64,000 nt of DNA from Phenylobacterium sp. (GTDB taxonomy: Bacteria > Pseudomonadota > Alphaproteobacteria > Caulobacterales > Caulobacteraceae), in NCBI RefSeq assembly GCF_013911965.1, contig NZ_JACESE010000004.1:124001-188000 (forward strand), written 5' to 3'. The translations under genes and the position numbers were made by a program. Below, in pieces: positions 17,084 to 25,903 of the stretch. Numbering within the stretch: the stretch's first letter is position 1; every line of letters begins with the position of its first letter. Under the pieces are notes generated by a model. The model was given only the letters and a program-made list of their open reading frames with translations, searched no databases and was not told the DNA's origin.

Positions 17084-18727
17084 ATGACCGCCGAAGTTCC
17101 CGCCGACCTGATCGATCGCCTGGAGGACGCCGCCGAGGCGGCCGAGGCCTGCGTGGCGCAGGGCCGCCTCGCCCTGTCCGCCGCCATCGCGCCCGAGGGC
17201 CGGCTCGACCGCCGGCGCCTGGACGACGAACAGAGGGCCGCCCACGGCCTCGCCTGGGCGGCGGCCTACGCCCAGACTCTCCGTCAGACGGCGGCCTGGG
17301 CGCGCGAGCTGTCGGCGGCGGGGCAGTTCGACGAGGCCAGCGCCCGTCCGGCCCAACTGCTCGCCTACGAGTATCTGAGCCAGCTTGCCGGCGGCCTGCC
17401 GATGAGCCAGGGCGAGATCGTCCGGCCGGGCGAGATGGGATTCGACCCCGCCCGTCTTGCGCCCCTGGCCGAGCGCCTGCGCCCGCCGCCGGGCGCGTCT
17501 GCGCGCATTGTCGAACTGCTGGCGGCCGCCCGCGGCCGGCCGTCGCTGGAGGCGAGCGGGCTCGACGCGACCTACGAACAGATCGCCGACCAGTTCTGCG
17601 CGTTCGCGGCGGCGAAGATCGCCCCCTTCGCCCATCGTTGGCACCTGGACGACGCGCTGATTCCCCTGCCGCTCGTCGAGGAGCTCTCGGCCCTCGGCGT
17701 CTTCGGCCTGACCCTGCCCGAGGCCTATGGCGGGTCGGGGCTCGGCAAGGTGGCCATGTGCGTGGTCTCCGAGGCCCTGTCGCGGGGCTATATCGGCGTG
17801 GGCTCCCTCGGCACCCGCTCGGAGATCGCCGGCGAGTTGATCCTGGCCCACGGAACGGAGGAGCAGAAGACGCGCCTGCTGCCGGCCATCGCCGCGGGAC
17901 AGATCCTGCCCACGGCGGTCTTCACCGAGCCGGAGGCCGGCTCGGACCTCGCCGCCCTCCGCACGCGAGCCGATCGGACCCCCGGCGGCTGGCGCGTCAG
18001 CGGCGCCAAGACCTGGATCACCCACGCCGCCCGCGCGGACCTGATGACGCTTCTGGTCCGCACCGCCCCCGAAAGCCGCGACCACCGCGGCCTGTCCATG
18101 TTGCTGGCGCAGAAGCCGCGCGGCGGCGACGCTGAGCCCTTCCCCGCCGCGGGCATGAGCGGCGCGGAGATCGCGGTCATCGGCTATCGGGGGATGAAGG
18201 AGTATGAGATCGCCTTCGACGGGTTCGAGGTTCCGGCCGACGCCCTGCTCGGCGGACGGGAAGGCCAGGGCTTCGTCCAGCTGATGGCCACCTTCGAATC
18301 CGCCCGCATCCAGACGGCTGCGCGCGCCATCGGCGTGGCCCAGAACGCCCTCGACCTGGCCGTCGACTACGCCCTCGCGCGCCGGCAGTTCGGTCAGCCG
18401 CTGGCCAGCTTCCCGCGCGTGGCGGACAAGATCGCCATGATGGCCGCCGAGATCCTCGGGGCGCGCCGGCTGGCCTGGTACGCCGCACGCGCCAAGGACG
18501 AAGGCCGGCGCTGCGATCTGGAGGCGGGCATGGCCAAGCTGACCGCCGCCCGGATCGCCTGGGCCAGCGCCGACAACGCGGTCCAGATCCATGGCGGCAA
18601 CGGATTTGCGGTGGAACAGCCGGTGAGCCGGCTGCTGGCCGACGCCCGCATCCTGAACATCTTCGAAGGCGCCGGCGAGATTCAGGCGCAGGTCATTGCG
18701 CGGCGGCTGCTGGAGGGCGGCAACTAG
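17084..18727 (+). CDS. mcd: Acyl-CoA dehydrogenase, probable (2S)-methylsuccinyl-CoA dehydrogenase
   Basis: 547 aa, longer than ordinary acyl-CoA dehydrogenases (~380-400). The extra ~150-residue N-terminal helical domain is typical of methylsuccinyl-CoA dehydrogenase of the ethylmalonyl-CoA pathway. FAD/substrate motifs include V-F-T-E-P-E-A-G-S-D and W-I-T-H; the catalytic base should be the Glu in I-F-E-G-A-G-E-I-Q near the C-terminus. Electrons would go to ETF, encoded 3 kb downstream. Adenosylcobalamin from the nearby ATR would serve the mutase step. The specific substrate is inference from architecture and context. Confidence 0.75.
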   Translation: MTAEVPADLIDRLEDAAEAAEACVAQGRLALSAAIAPEGRLDRRRLDDEQRAAHGLAWAAAYAQTLRQTAAWARELSAAGQFDEASARPAQLLAYEYLSQLAGGLPMSQGEIVRPGEMGFDPARLAPLAERLRPPPGASARIVELLAAARGRPSLEASGLDATYEQIADQFCAFAAAKIAPFAHRWHLDDALIPLPLVEELSALGVFGLTLPEAYGGSGLGKVAMCVVSEALSRGYIGVGSLGTRSEIAGELILAHGTEEQKTRLLPAIAAGQILPTAVFTEPEAGSDLAALRTRADRTPGGWRVSGAKTWITHAARADLMTLLVRTAPESRDHRGLSMLLAQKPRGGDAEPFPAAGMSGAEIAVIGYRGMKEYEIAFDGFEVPADALLGGREGQGFVQLMATFESARIQTAARAIGVAQNALDLAVDYALARRQFGQPLASFPRVADKIAMMAAEILGARRLAWYAARAKDEGRRCDLEAGMAKLTAARIAWASADNAVQIHGGNGFAVEQPVSRLLADARILNIFEGAGEIQAQVIARRLLEGGN

Positions 18728-18751
18728 GTCGCCGCGCGCGAGGCGTCGGGA

Positions 18752-19366
18752 TCAGGACGCCGCCCTGCCGGGGGTGAAGCCGCGGGCGATGAGGGCGATC
18801 TGCGCGTCCATCACGCCGCTCATGCGCTCGGGCGAGGCGTCCTCCCAGGCGGCCAGCCGGTAGTTCCACGCATAGGCGGCCATCAGCGTGTCGACGATCA
18901 GGTCCGGATCGGCGGCGGGATCGACGTCGCCGAGCTCCACCCCCGCCGTCACGCAGTCGCGGATCACGCCGCGCAGACGCGGATTGCGGCCATAGGGCGT
19001 GGTGGGCGACCCCGGCCGCCAGGCGTAGGCGGCGGAGATGTGGGCCAGGAAGAGCTGAGTGCGCCGGGTCTCGAACGCGTAATGCAGAGCGAAGATCGAA
19101 CAGAGCCGGTCGACGGTCGAACCCCGCAGGTGCGGCGCGACCCGATCGAGCTCGGCATAGAGGTCGTCCAGCCGCTCGGCCATCACCTGGCTCAGCACGT
19201 CGGCCTTGGAGGCGAAGCAGGTGAAGACGCTGCCGACGGCGACGCCGGCCTGCCGCGCGATCTCCCGCACGGTGGTCTCCTCGTAGCCGACGGTCTCGAA
19301 AAGGTCGCGCGCCGCGTCGAGGACGCGTTGCCGGGTCGCCTCCTTTTGGGCCTGGCGTACGTTCAA
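18752..19366 (-). CDS. TetR family transcriptional regulator
   Basis: 204 aa from a TTG at 19366, chosen because GGGGGGAA lies just upstream and the helix-turn-helix begins about 12 residues later. Longer in-frame extensions run into the neighbouring gene and look like shadow sequence. The HTH contains T-V-R-E-I-A-R-Q-A-G-V-A-V-G-S-V-F, followed by F-A-S-K-A-D-V-L. The ligand-binding helical domain is not informative. It lies 112 bp downstream of a second TetR gene on the same strand and is convergent with the acyl-CoA dehydrogenase, 24 bp apart. Confidence 0.85.
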   Translation of the reverse strand: MNVRQAQKEATRQRVLDAARDLFETVGYEETTVREIARQAGVAVGSVFTCFASKADVLSQVMAERLDDLYAELDRVAPHLRGSTVDRLCSIFALHYAFETRRTQLFLAHISAAYAWRPGSPTTPYGRNPRLRGVIRDCVTAGVELGDVDPAADPDLIVDTLMAAYAWNYRLAAWEDASPERMSGVMDAQIALIARGFTPGRAAS

Positions 19367-19478
19367 ATTTCCCCCCAAGCGCGTTCTGACGACGCGTCCT
19401 GCAACTGTACCGCGCCTAGCTGAACCTGAGGCGGCCCGGCCCGCAAGGCCCATTTCAGTTTTGAAACAGTTCGGCGGC

Positions 19479-20135
19479 TCAGCCGCGGCGCGCGCCGGCC
19501 AGGATGACGCGAATCTGATCGCGGGCGCGCGCTTGAAGGGCGTCCAGGCCCCAGCCGGCGAAGATCGCGTTGGGATAGTTGGCGAGATAGGCGTCGAACA
19601 GCATCTGGCTGCGCAGCTTGATCTCACACTCCTGGGAAAGTTCGCCGCGCTCGACGCCAAGGGCGAGCTGTTCCCCGAAGAGGTCGACGATGTGTTGCAC
19701 GTGGGCGATGCCGCGCAGGGCCTGACCGTCCTCGCAGGACCAGGACATGCCGAAGGCCGCGCGCGCGAGCGGCATCTGGCTCTTGTAGAAGGCGTAGCCG
19801 GCGCTGAAGATCTTGAGCAGCGCGTCGTCGACGTTGCGGCCGCGGGCGGCGGCCTCGATCATGGCCTCCTCCAGGGCCGCCAGGTCGGCGACCATGATTT
19901 CGCGGAAGAGTTCGGACTTGTCGGCGAAGTTGGCGAAGACCGCGCCGGTCGACATGCCGGCGGCCGCGGCGATGTCGCGGATGGTCGCGCCTTCATAGCC
20001 TTCGGTGCTGAACAGCTGACGGGCGGCGGCCAGGACCTTGGCGCGGGTCTGCTGCTTGGCCAGGGCGCGACGCGTCGGCATGCGGACGCGGGCTTCGCTC
20101 TGACCTTCGATTCCGGACACGTGTTTCATACTCAT
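19479..20135 (-). CDS. TetR family transcriptional regulator
   Basis: 218 aa. GGAG precedes the ATG at 20135. The HTH reads A-T-I-R-D-I-A-A-A-A-G-M-S-T-G-A-V-F-A-N-F-A-D-K, typical of TetR. The C-terminal domain includes Trp/Tyr-rich helices. No target or ligand can be read. Together with the following TetR gene it forms a tandem regulator pair beside fatty-acid/ethylmalonyl-CoA genes; a 370-bp region upstream could hold its operators. Confidence 0.87.
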   Translation of the reverse strand: MSMKHVSGIEGQSEARVRMPTRRALAKQQTRAKVLAAARQLFSTEGYEGATIRDIAAAAGMSTGAVFANFADKSELFREIMVADLAALEEAMIEAAARGRNVDDALLKIFSAGYAFYKSQMPLARAAFGMSWSCEDGQALRGIAHVQHIVDLFGEQLALGVERGELSQECEIKLRSQMLFDAYLANYPNAIFAGWGLDALQARARDQIRVILAGARRG

Positions 20136-20505
20136 CTACTCCAGCTGACCACGCCGTGAAGTGGGCTCGACCGCGGGTTGCAACCCTGAATCGTCGAACG
20201 TCGATCTCGGCGGCCTATTTGCGCTCGATCGGAGACGATCTCAAGTGAGGATGTTCATCGAGCGTGTTCAATAACCGCTGTTACAATGGCGACGGCGCCT
20301 GTTGCGAACAATTTCGGCGCCCGTTGCGCGCGACGCACCGTCGCAGATGGTTTCCAACCCGCTAAGGGTTTCTTTGCCGCCCACCGTCGAAGGATCTCCC
20401 CGGCTGCGATCCAAACGCCGTTCGATGAGCCAGATCACTGGAACAGGAGACTGCGACGCGTGTGCGGAGTCGCGCATCGGCCGACAAGCGCCTAGATTAT
20501 AGGGC
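20136..20505. other. 370-bp intergenic region without a recognised gene
   Basis: This stretch is less GC-rich than its surroundings and carries stops in all frames over most of its length. The only structure I see is a direct repeat TGTTCA-N7-TGTTCA around 20250-20270, which could be regulator half-sites for the TetR genes. I find no terminator with a T-tract, no cobalamin-riboswitch-like boxes and no tRNA. It must contain the promoters for the minus-strand TetR gene and the plus-strand HIG1-like/adenosyltransferase pair. Confidence 0.5.
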
Positions 20506-20706
20506 ATGAACCAGCTCTTCGCCGTCCTCATTCCCCTCAGCCTGCTGGCCGTGACGGCGGCGCTGGGCGTGGGCATCTATTCTCTCTTCCGCGGCGGCGA
20601 CTTCGGCCGCTCCTATTCCAACCGGCTGATGCGCCTGCGCGTGATCCTCCAGGCCTGCGCCATCCTGGTCCTGGTGGTCGCCGTGTGGTGGCGGCACAAC
20701 GGCTGA
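20506..20706 (+). CDS. Twin-transmembrane small protein, HIG1/hypoxia-induced-like
   Basis: 66 aa with two hydrophobic helices (residues 5-26 and 44-62) around a basic loop rich in Arg and containing S-N-R-L-M-R-L-R. This pattern is that of the short HIG_1_N twin-transmembrane proteins that, in many alphaproteobacteria, sit directly upstream of the cob(I)alamin adenosyltransferase. Eukaryotic HIG1 proteins bind respiratory complexes; the bacterial function is not established. It ends 7 bp before the adenosyltransferase gene. Confidence 0.8.
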   Translation: MNQLFAVLIPLSLLAVTAALGVGIYSLFRGGDFGRSYSNRLMRLRVILQACAILVLVVAVWWRHNG

Positions 20707-20713
20707 CCCCGCC

Positions 20714-21292
20714 ATGGTCGTGCTGAACCGCATCTACACCCGCACCGGCGACGGCGGCCGCACGCGGCTCGCCGACGGCTCGGAGGTCAGCAAGACCGAC
20801 GTCCGGGTGGAGGCCTACGGAGCCGTGGACGAGGCCAACGCCTGCATCGGGCTGGCCCGGCTGCACACCGCCCAGGACGCCGAACTCGACGCCATTCTGA
20901 GCCGCGCCCAGAACGACCTCTTCGATCTCGGCGCCGACCTTGCCCGGCCGGTGCGCGAGGGCGAAGACCCGGCCAAGGTCCTGCGCACGACGCAGGGGCA
21001 GGTGGACCGGCTGGAGGCCGAGATCGACCGCATCAACGCCGATCTGGGCCCGCTCACCTCCTTCGTGCTGCCCGGGGGCTCGGCCGCCGCCGCGGCCCTG
21101 CACCTGGCCCGGACCGTCTGTCGCCGGGCGGAGCGGCTGGCCGTGGGCCTCGCCGCCGAGCAGGCGGTCAACGCCCCGGCGCTCAAATACCTGAACAGGC
21201 TGTCCGACCTGCTGTTCGTCGCCGCGCGGCGCGCCAACCACAACGGCGCCGAAGACGTCCTGTGGATTCCTGGCGCGACCCGGGAGACCTGA
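20714..21292 (+). CDS. pduO: ATP:cob(I)alamin adenosyltransferase, PduO type
   Basis: 192 aa, the usual size. It begins with the conserved ATP-binding R-I-Y-T-R-T-G-D-G-G segment (residues 6-15) and contains V-E-A-Y-G-A-V-D-E-A-N and the C-terminal V-C-R-R-A-E-R...L-N-R-L-S-D-L-L-F-V-A-A-R motifs. It makes adenosylcobalamin for methylmalonyl-CoA/ethylmalonyl-CoA mutases and other B12 enzymes. It is co-transcribed with the small twin-TM protein, and etfBA and hbd follow downstream on the same strand. Confidence 0.92.
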   Translation: MVVLNRIYTRTGDGGRTRLADGSEVSKTDVRVEAYGAVDEANACIGLARLHTAQDAELDAILSRAQNDLFDLGADLARPVREGEDPAKVLRTTQGQVDRLEAEIDRINADLGPLTSFVLPGGSAAAAALHLARTVCRRAERLAVGLAAEQAVNAPALKYLNRLSDLLFVAARRANHNGAEDVLWIPGATRET

Positions 21293-21305
21293 AACGGCGG
21301 GCGGC

Positions 21306-21587
21306 CTAGTTCGCGGCGGGCGTCTCGGCTTCGGCCGCCGCGGCGGCCGCGGCGCGGGCTTCGGCGGCCTTCTTCTCCGGAAGCGTCCGGCCGGTGATGT
21401 CGGAGATCAGGACCGGGCGGGCGCAGATGCGGGTCTCCGGATCCCACCAGCGGCCCTTCGCCTCGCACCGTTCGCCGGGCCAGACGAAGTAGGCATGGTA
21501 GCCGAACATGCCGGCCACCAGGACGGCGAAGACGCCCAGGAATACGAGTTTCAGTCGGTTGATGATGCGGCTCATGGAAACGCTCAT
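21306..21587 (-). CDS. Small single-pass membrane protein, unknown function
   Basis: 93 aa. There is one hydrophobic helix (about residues 13-32), a short exported middle with two cysteines (E-R-C-E-A-K and R-I-C-A-R-P, likely a disulphide) and an Ala/Glu-rich tail. A second in-frame ATG at 21575 is an equally possible start. It lies on the opposite strand between the adenosyltransferase and etfB. I do not recognise a family. Confidence 0.65.
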   Translation of the reverse strand: MSVSMSRIINRLKLVFLGVFAVLVAGMFGYHAYFVWPGERCEAKGRWWDPETRICARPVLISDITGRTLPEKKAAEARAAAAAAAEAETPAAN

Positions 21588-21717
21588 ATTCGGCGCATTG
21601 CGGCCTGACTAGGGCCACGTGGGGCGCCAATCGCCCCATATCCCCGACTTGCAAAGCGCGCGGGAAACGTTATGCCCCCATGCGACCCATTCTTCCCAAA
21701 GCGAATTTGAGGCCCTC

Positions 21718-22467
21718 ATGAAGGTGTTGGTCCCGGTCAAACGGGTGATCGATTACAACGTCAAGCCGCGGGTGAAGTCCGACGAAACCGGTGTGGACCT
21801 CGCCAATGTGAAGATGTCCATGAACCCCTTCTGCGAGATCGCCGTCGAAGAGGCGGTCCGTCTGAAGGAAAAGGGCGTCGCGACCGAGGTCGTGGCCGTC
21901 TCCATCGGCCCGGCGCAGGCGCAGGAAACCCTGCGGACCGCCCTGGCCATGGGCGCCGACCGCGCCATCCTCGTCCAGACCGACGCCAACCTCGAGCCGC
22001 TGGCCGTGGCCAAGGTGCTCAAGGGCGTCATCGACGAGGAGGCGCCGAAGCTGGTGGTCCTCGGCAAGCAGGCCATCGACGGCGACAACAACGCCACCGG
22101 CCAGATGCTGGCGGCCCTGCTCGGCTGGCCGCAGGCCACCTTCGCCTCCAAGGTCGAAGTGTCCGGCGACAAGGCGACCGTGACGCGTGAAGTCGACGGC
22201 GGCCTGCAGACGATCGAGGCGCCGCTGCCGATGATCGTCACCGCCGACCTGCGCCTGAACGAGCCGCGCTACGCCTCGCTGCCCAACATCATGAAGGCCA
22301 AGAAGAAGCCGCTCGACACCAAGGAGGTCTCCTCCTACGGCGTCGACGTCGCCCCCCGCCTGAAGGTGGTGAAGGTGACCGAGCCGCCGAAGCGCGGCGG
22401 CGGCATCAAGGTCGAAACCGCGGCCGACCTGGTCGCCAAGCTCAAGAACGAAGCGGGGGTGCTCTAA
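21718..22467 (+). CDS. etfB: Electron transfer flavoprotein beta subunit
   Basis: 249 aa from the ATG at 21718 (GAGG upstream); it begins [14 protein letters not shown]. The AMP-binding G-K-Q-A-I-D-G-D and the ETF-beta recognition loop [13 protein letters not shown] are present. With EtfA it takes electrons from acyl-CoA dehydrogenases, several of which are in this window, and passes them to ETF:ubiquinone oxidoreductase. Its TAA overlaps the ATG of etfA by one base. Confidence 0.96.
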   Translation: MKVLVPVKRVIDYNVKPRVKSDETGVDLANVKMSMNPFCEIAVEEAVRLKEKGVATEVVAVSIGPAQAQETLRTALAMGADRAILVQTDANLEPLAVAKVLKGVIDEEAPKLVVLGKQAIDGDNNATGQMLAALLGWPQATFASKVEVSGDKATVTREVDGGLQTIEAPLPMIVTADLRLNEPRYASLPNIMKAKKKPLDTKEVSSYGVDVAPRLKVVKVTEPPKRGGGIKVETAADLVAKLKNEAGVL

Positions 22468-23399
22468 TGGCCGTTCTCGTCATCGCCGACCACGCCGGCG
22501 GCGCGCTCAGCGACAACACCCACAAGGCCGTCTCGGCGGCCAAGGCCATCGGCGGCGACGTCGACGTGCTGGTGGCCGGCAAGGACGCCAAGGGCGTCGC
22601 CGACGCGGCCGCCAAGATCGAAGGCGTGCGCAAGGTCCTGCTGGCCGAGAGCGACGACCTGGGCCACGGTCTGGCCGAGGCCTTCGAGGCCGCCATCGTG
22701 CCGCTGGCCGCCGGCTACGACGCCGTCGTCGCCCCGGCCACCTCGCAGGGCAAGAACTTCGCGCCCCGCGTCGCGGCCAAGCTGGACGTCTCCTACATCT
22801 CCGACGTGATCGAGGTGGTCGACGGCTCGACCTTCGTTCGCCCGATCTATGCCGGCAACGCCCTGGAGACCATCCAGTCCTCAGACGCCAAGAAGGTCCT
22901 GACCGTCCGCACGACCGCCTTCAAGGCGGCCGGCGAAGGCGGCTCGGCCTCCGTGGAGAACGCCGACGCCGGGGCCGGCGCGGGCGCCACCAAGTTCGTG
23001 AACGAAGAGATCGTGAAGTCCGAGCGTCCGGAACTGACCGGCGCCAAGATCGTGGTCTCCGGCGGACGCGCCATGGGCTCGGCCGAAGAGTTCCAGAAGG
23101 TGATCGAGCCCCTGGCCGACAAGCTCGGCGCCGCCGTCGGCGCCAGCCGCGCGGCCGTGGACGCGGGCTATGCGCCCAACGACTACCAGGTCGGCCAGAC
23201 CGGCAAGGTCGTCGCCCCGGAGCTCTACATCGCCATCGGCATCTCCGGCGCCATCCAGCACCTGGCCGGCATGAAGGACTCCAAGGTGATCGTGGCGATC
23301 AACAAGGACCCCGACGCGCCGATCTTCCAGGTCGCCGACTACGGCCTGGTCGCCGACTACAAGTCGGCCGTGCCGGAGCTGATGTCCGCCCTCGGCTGA
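22467..23399 (+). CDS. etfA: Electron transfer flavoprotein alpha subunit
   Basis: 310 aa. The C-terminal FAD-binding domain shows [36 protein letters not shown] and N-K-D-P-D-A-P-I-F. The start overlaps the etfB stop (TAATG), giving coupled translation of the heterodimer. A strong intrinsic terminator follows 25 bp after the stop. Confidence 0.96.
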   Translation: MAVLVIADHAGGALSDNTHKAVSAAKAIGGDVDVLVAGKDAKGVADAAAKIEGVRKVLLAESDDLGHGLAEAFEAAIVPLAAGYDAVVAPATSQGKNFAPRVAAKLDVSYISDVIEVVDGSTFVRPIYAGNALETIQSSDAKKVLTVRTTAFKAAGEGGSASVENADAGAGAGATKFVNEEIVKSERPELTGAKIVVSGGRAMGSAEEFQKVIEPLADKLGAAVGASRAAVDAGYAPNDYQVGQTGKVVAPELYIAIGISGAIQHLAGMKDSKVIVAINKDPDAPIFQVADYGLVADYKSAVPELMSALG

Positions 23400-23424
23400 C
23401 CGACGGACCGGACCGGAGAACGAA

Positions 23425-23452
23425 GGCGGCGCCCCCGGGCGCCGCCTTTTTT
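23425..23452 (+). terminator. Intrinsic terminator after etfBA
   Basis: GGCGGCGCC at 23425-23433 pairs with GGCGCCGCC ending at 23446, followed immediately by six T residues (23447-23452). It ends the etfBA transcript and separates it from the 3-hydroxybutyryl-CoA dehydrogenase gene. Confidence 0.9.
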
Positions 23453-23614
23453 CTTGCGCCCGGCGCCGGCGAAGGCGCGACATTCCGGCCACAGGCGGAA
23501 CACCGATTACATTGCGGCGCAACATAAAGGCCTTGGCGTGGCCCGCGCGCGGCATGTTAGAAAGCCGTCACAGACAGAGGCGGCTCTTCGTCCGCCCGCC
23601 AGTTTTTGGGGCGA

Positions 23615-24499
23615 ATGGACATGGTTGAGATCAAGTCTGTCGGCGTCATCGGCGCCGGCCAGATGGGCTCCGGCATCGCGCACGTCTGCGCCTTGGGCGG
23701 ATACGAAGTCCGGCTGCACGACGTCAGCCGCGAGCGCATCGAGGCGGGCGTCTCGATCGTCGAGCAGGCCATGGCCCGCCAGGTCTCCCGCGGGATGATC
23801 GACCAGGCGCAGATGGACGCCGCTCTGGCCCGCATCAAGCCGGCCGTCGAGCTTCAGGACGTCGGCGCCACCGACCTGGCCATCGAGGCTGCGACCGAGA
23901 ACGAAGAGGTCAAGAAGACCATCTTCCGCGCCCTGTCGCCGCACCTGGCCGAAAACACCCTGCTGGCCTCCAACACCTCGTCCATCTCGATCACCCGTCT
24001 GGCCTCGGCCACGGACCGGCCCGAGCGGTTCATCGGCCTGCACTTCATGAACCCCGTGCCGCGCATGAACCTGGTGGAGATCATCCGGGGCATCGCGACC
24101 GACGCCGGAACCTACGAGGCCGCGGTGAGCTTCGCGCGCTCGCTCGGCAAGACCACCGCCAACGCCGAGGACTTCCCCGCCTTCATCGTCAACCGCATCC
24201 TGGTGCCGATGATCAACGAGGCCATCTACACCCTCTATGAGGGGGTCGGCACGGTGGAGGCCATCGACACGGCCATGAAGCTGGGCGCCAACCATCCCAT
24301 GGGCCCGCTGGAGCTGGGCGACTTCATCGGGCTGGACACCGTCCTGTCGATCATGAACGTCCTCTACGACGGCCTGGCCGACTCCAAGTACCGGCCCTGC
24401 CCGCTGCTGGTGAAGTATGTCGAGGCCGGTTGGCTGGGCCGCAAGGCCGGCCGCGGCTTCTACGACTATCGCGGCGAGACGCCGGTCCCGACCCGCTGA
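23615..24499 (+). CDS. hbd: 3-hydroxybutyryl-CoA dehydrogenase
   Basis: 294 aa from the ATG at 23615, preceded by GGGG; a second in-frame ATG lies at 23621. The Rossmann motif G-A-G-Q-M-G-S-G-I-A is near residue 13. The catalytic His is in G-L-H-F-M-N-P-V-P near 140 and the Glu in N-L-V-E-I-I-R-G. The C-terminal domain has N-R-I-L-V-P-M-I-N-E-A. It interconverts acetoacetyl-CoA and 3-hydroxybutyryl-CoA, feeding beta-oxidation, PHB or the ethylmalonyl-CoA route. It follows etfBA as in many alphaproteobacteria. Confidence 0.92.
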   Translation: MDMVEIKSVGVIGAGQMGSGIAHVCALGGYEVRLHDVSRERIEAGVSIVEQAMARQVSRGMIDQAQMDAALARIKPAVELQDVGATDLAIEAATENEEVKKTIFRALSPHLAENTLLASNTSSISITRLASATDRPERFIGLHFMNPVPRMNLVEIIRGIATDAGTYEAAVSFARSLGKTTANAEDFPAFIVNRILVPMINEAIYTLYEGVGTVEAIDTAMKLGANHPMGPLELGDFIGLDTVLSIMNVLYDGLADSKYRPCPLLVKYVEAGWLGRKAGRGFYDYRGETPVPTR

Positions 24500-24609
24500 T
24501 CGGCCGGTTTCGCCGCCGCCCGGCGGCCGCGTCACTTCGACTCTGTTAATCCATTCGACTTGCAGAGCCTCGCCGTTCGATAATCGGGGCGATTCGAACA
24601 GGCGGGATC

Positions 24610-25869
24610 ATGCGACGGCTGACTCTCGCGCTGCTCTGCGGCGCCTATCTCTGTCTGGCCCTGATCATCGCCCTGTCGCTTTGGCGAAACGGCGGCGGAT
24701 GGGGTGCGGGCGTTGCGGCCCTGGTCGGCGGCCTGGGTCTGGCCTTCGCCTTCCACGGGCTGATCGAGCACGCGCTCACCGCGGCCGGCCTGCGCACCGA
24801 GATCGCCGCCATCCGTGACGCCCACAAGATCCTGATCGACCAGGTGGAGCGGGTGGACGCGCGCCTCTCCGAGGTGGTCGAGACGATCACCGACGACGCC
24901 CTTCGCCGCTCCGAAGAACTGTCGAGCGAGGTCCACATGCTGGAGGACCTGGTGCAGCGCATGGGCCAGCGGCTGGAGGAGCGGATGACCGCCCCGCCGA
25001 TCCACGCCCGCCACGCCCACGACCATCGACGGGAATCCGCCCTGCTGGAGACGGTGCGGGGCGCGCTCGCGGAAAACCGCGTCGACCTCTATCTCCAGCC
25101 GGTCGTGGCCCTGCCCCAGCGGCGGACGGTCTTCTACGAGAGCTTCTCGCGCCTGCGCGACGAGAGCGGCCGGGTCCTGATGCCCGCCGAGTACATCAGC
25201 GTCGCCGAGCCTGAAGGGTTGATGACCTCGATCGACAACCTGCTGCTGTTCCGCTGCGTCCAGATCGTGCGTCGCCTGGCCAAGCAGGACCGTCAGGTCG
25301 GCATCTTCTGCAATGTGGCGCCCACCAGCCTGGGCGACGAGAGCTTCTTCCCGCAGTTCCTGGACATGCTCTCGGCCAACCGGGATCTCGCCGGCGCGCT
25401 CATCTTCGAACTGGGCCAGGCCGCCTTCGAGGCGCGCGGCTCGGTGGAAGCCCGCAACATGGCCAAGCTCGCCGATCTCGGCTTCCGCTTCTCGCTGGAC
25501 AAGGTCACCGACCTCGATTTCGACCTGCAGGATCTCAGCCGGTCGGACGTGAAGTTCGTCCGCGTGGGCGCCCAGATGCTGCTGGACGAGATGGTCGAGC
25601 TGGACGGCCGCCTGGTGCTGAAGTCCCTGCCGGACCTCGCGGCCGAGGACTTCTGCCAGCTGACCCGCCGCTATGGCGTCGAGGTGATCGTCGAGAAGGT
25701 CGAGAGCGAGCGCCAGATCGTCGACCTCCTGGAGCTCGACGTCGGCTACGGCCAGGGGCACCTGTTCGGCGAGCCGCGCCCGATCCGCGAGGCGGTCCTG
25801 GCCGAGGCCGACCCGCCGACGGATTTCCTGCGCCAGAACCTCCGCCGACGCGCCGGCGGACGCGGTTGA
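24610..25869 (+). CDS. tipF: TipF-like membrane EAL-domain protein (degenerate phosphodiesterase)
   Basis: 419 aa: two membrane helices (residues 5-25 and 32-52), a coiled coil (about 60-128), then an EAL domain (about 145-400). The EAL signature is E-S-F (177-179) and the metal-binding D-D-F-G loop is replaced by L-D-K-V, so phosphodiesterase activity is unlikely. This architecture matches Caulobacter TipF, a c-di-GMP receptor that recruits flagellar-assembly factors to the new pole. Context (hbd before, ribF/ileS after) is consistent but not decisive. Confidence 0.8.
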   Translation: MRRLTLALLCGAYLCLALIIALSLWRNGGGWGAGVAALVGGLGLAFAFHGLIEHALTAAGLRTEIAAIRDAHKILIDQVERVDARLSEVVETITDDALRRSEELSSEVHMLEDLVQRMGQRLEERMTAPPIHARHAHDHRRESALLETVRGALAENRVDLYLQPVVALPQRRTVFYESFSRLRDESGRVLMPAEYISVAEPEGLMTSIDNLLLFRCVQIVRRLAKQDRQVGIFCNVAPTSLGDESFFPQFLDMLSANRDLAGALIFELGQAAFEARGSVEARNMAKLADLGFRFSLDKVTDLDFDLQDLSRSDVKFVRVGAQMLLDEMVELDGRLVLKSLPDLAAEDFCQLTRRYGVEVIVEKVESERQIVDLLELDVGYGQGHLFGEPRPIREAVLAEADPPTDFLRQNLRRRAGGRG

Positions 25870-25903
25870 CCGCAGGCGCGGCGAAGGCTACCGCCGCGCG
25901 GCC

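Noticed and set aside
19367-19660. 98-residue N-terminal extension of the TetR protein at 18752-19366
   Set aside because: It runs into the upstream TetR gene, has no homology-like pattern, and the TTG at 19366 has an excellent ribosome-binding site at the right distance.
20136-20713. Cobalamin riboswitch before the adenosyltransferase gene
   Set aside because: No B12-box-like sequence is visible.
24500-24609. CtrA site or terminator upstream of tipF
   Set aside because: Only a TTAA half-site is present, and the GCCGCC/GGCGGC hairpin near 24510 has no T-tract.
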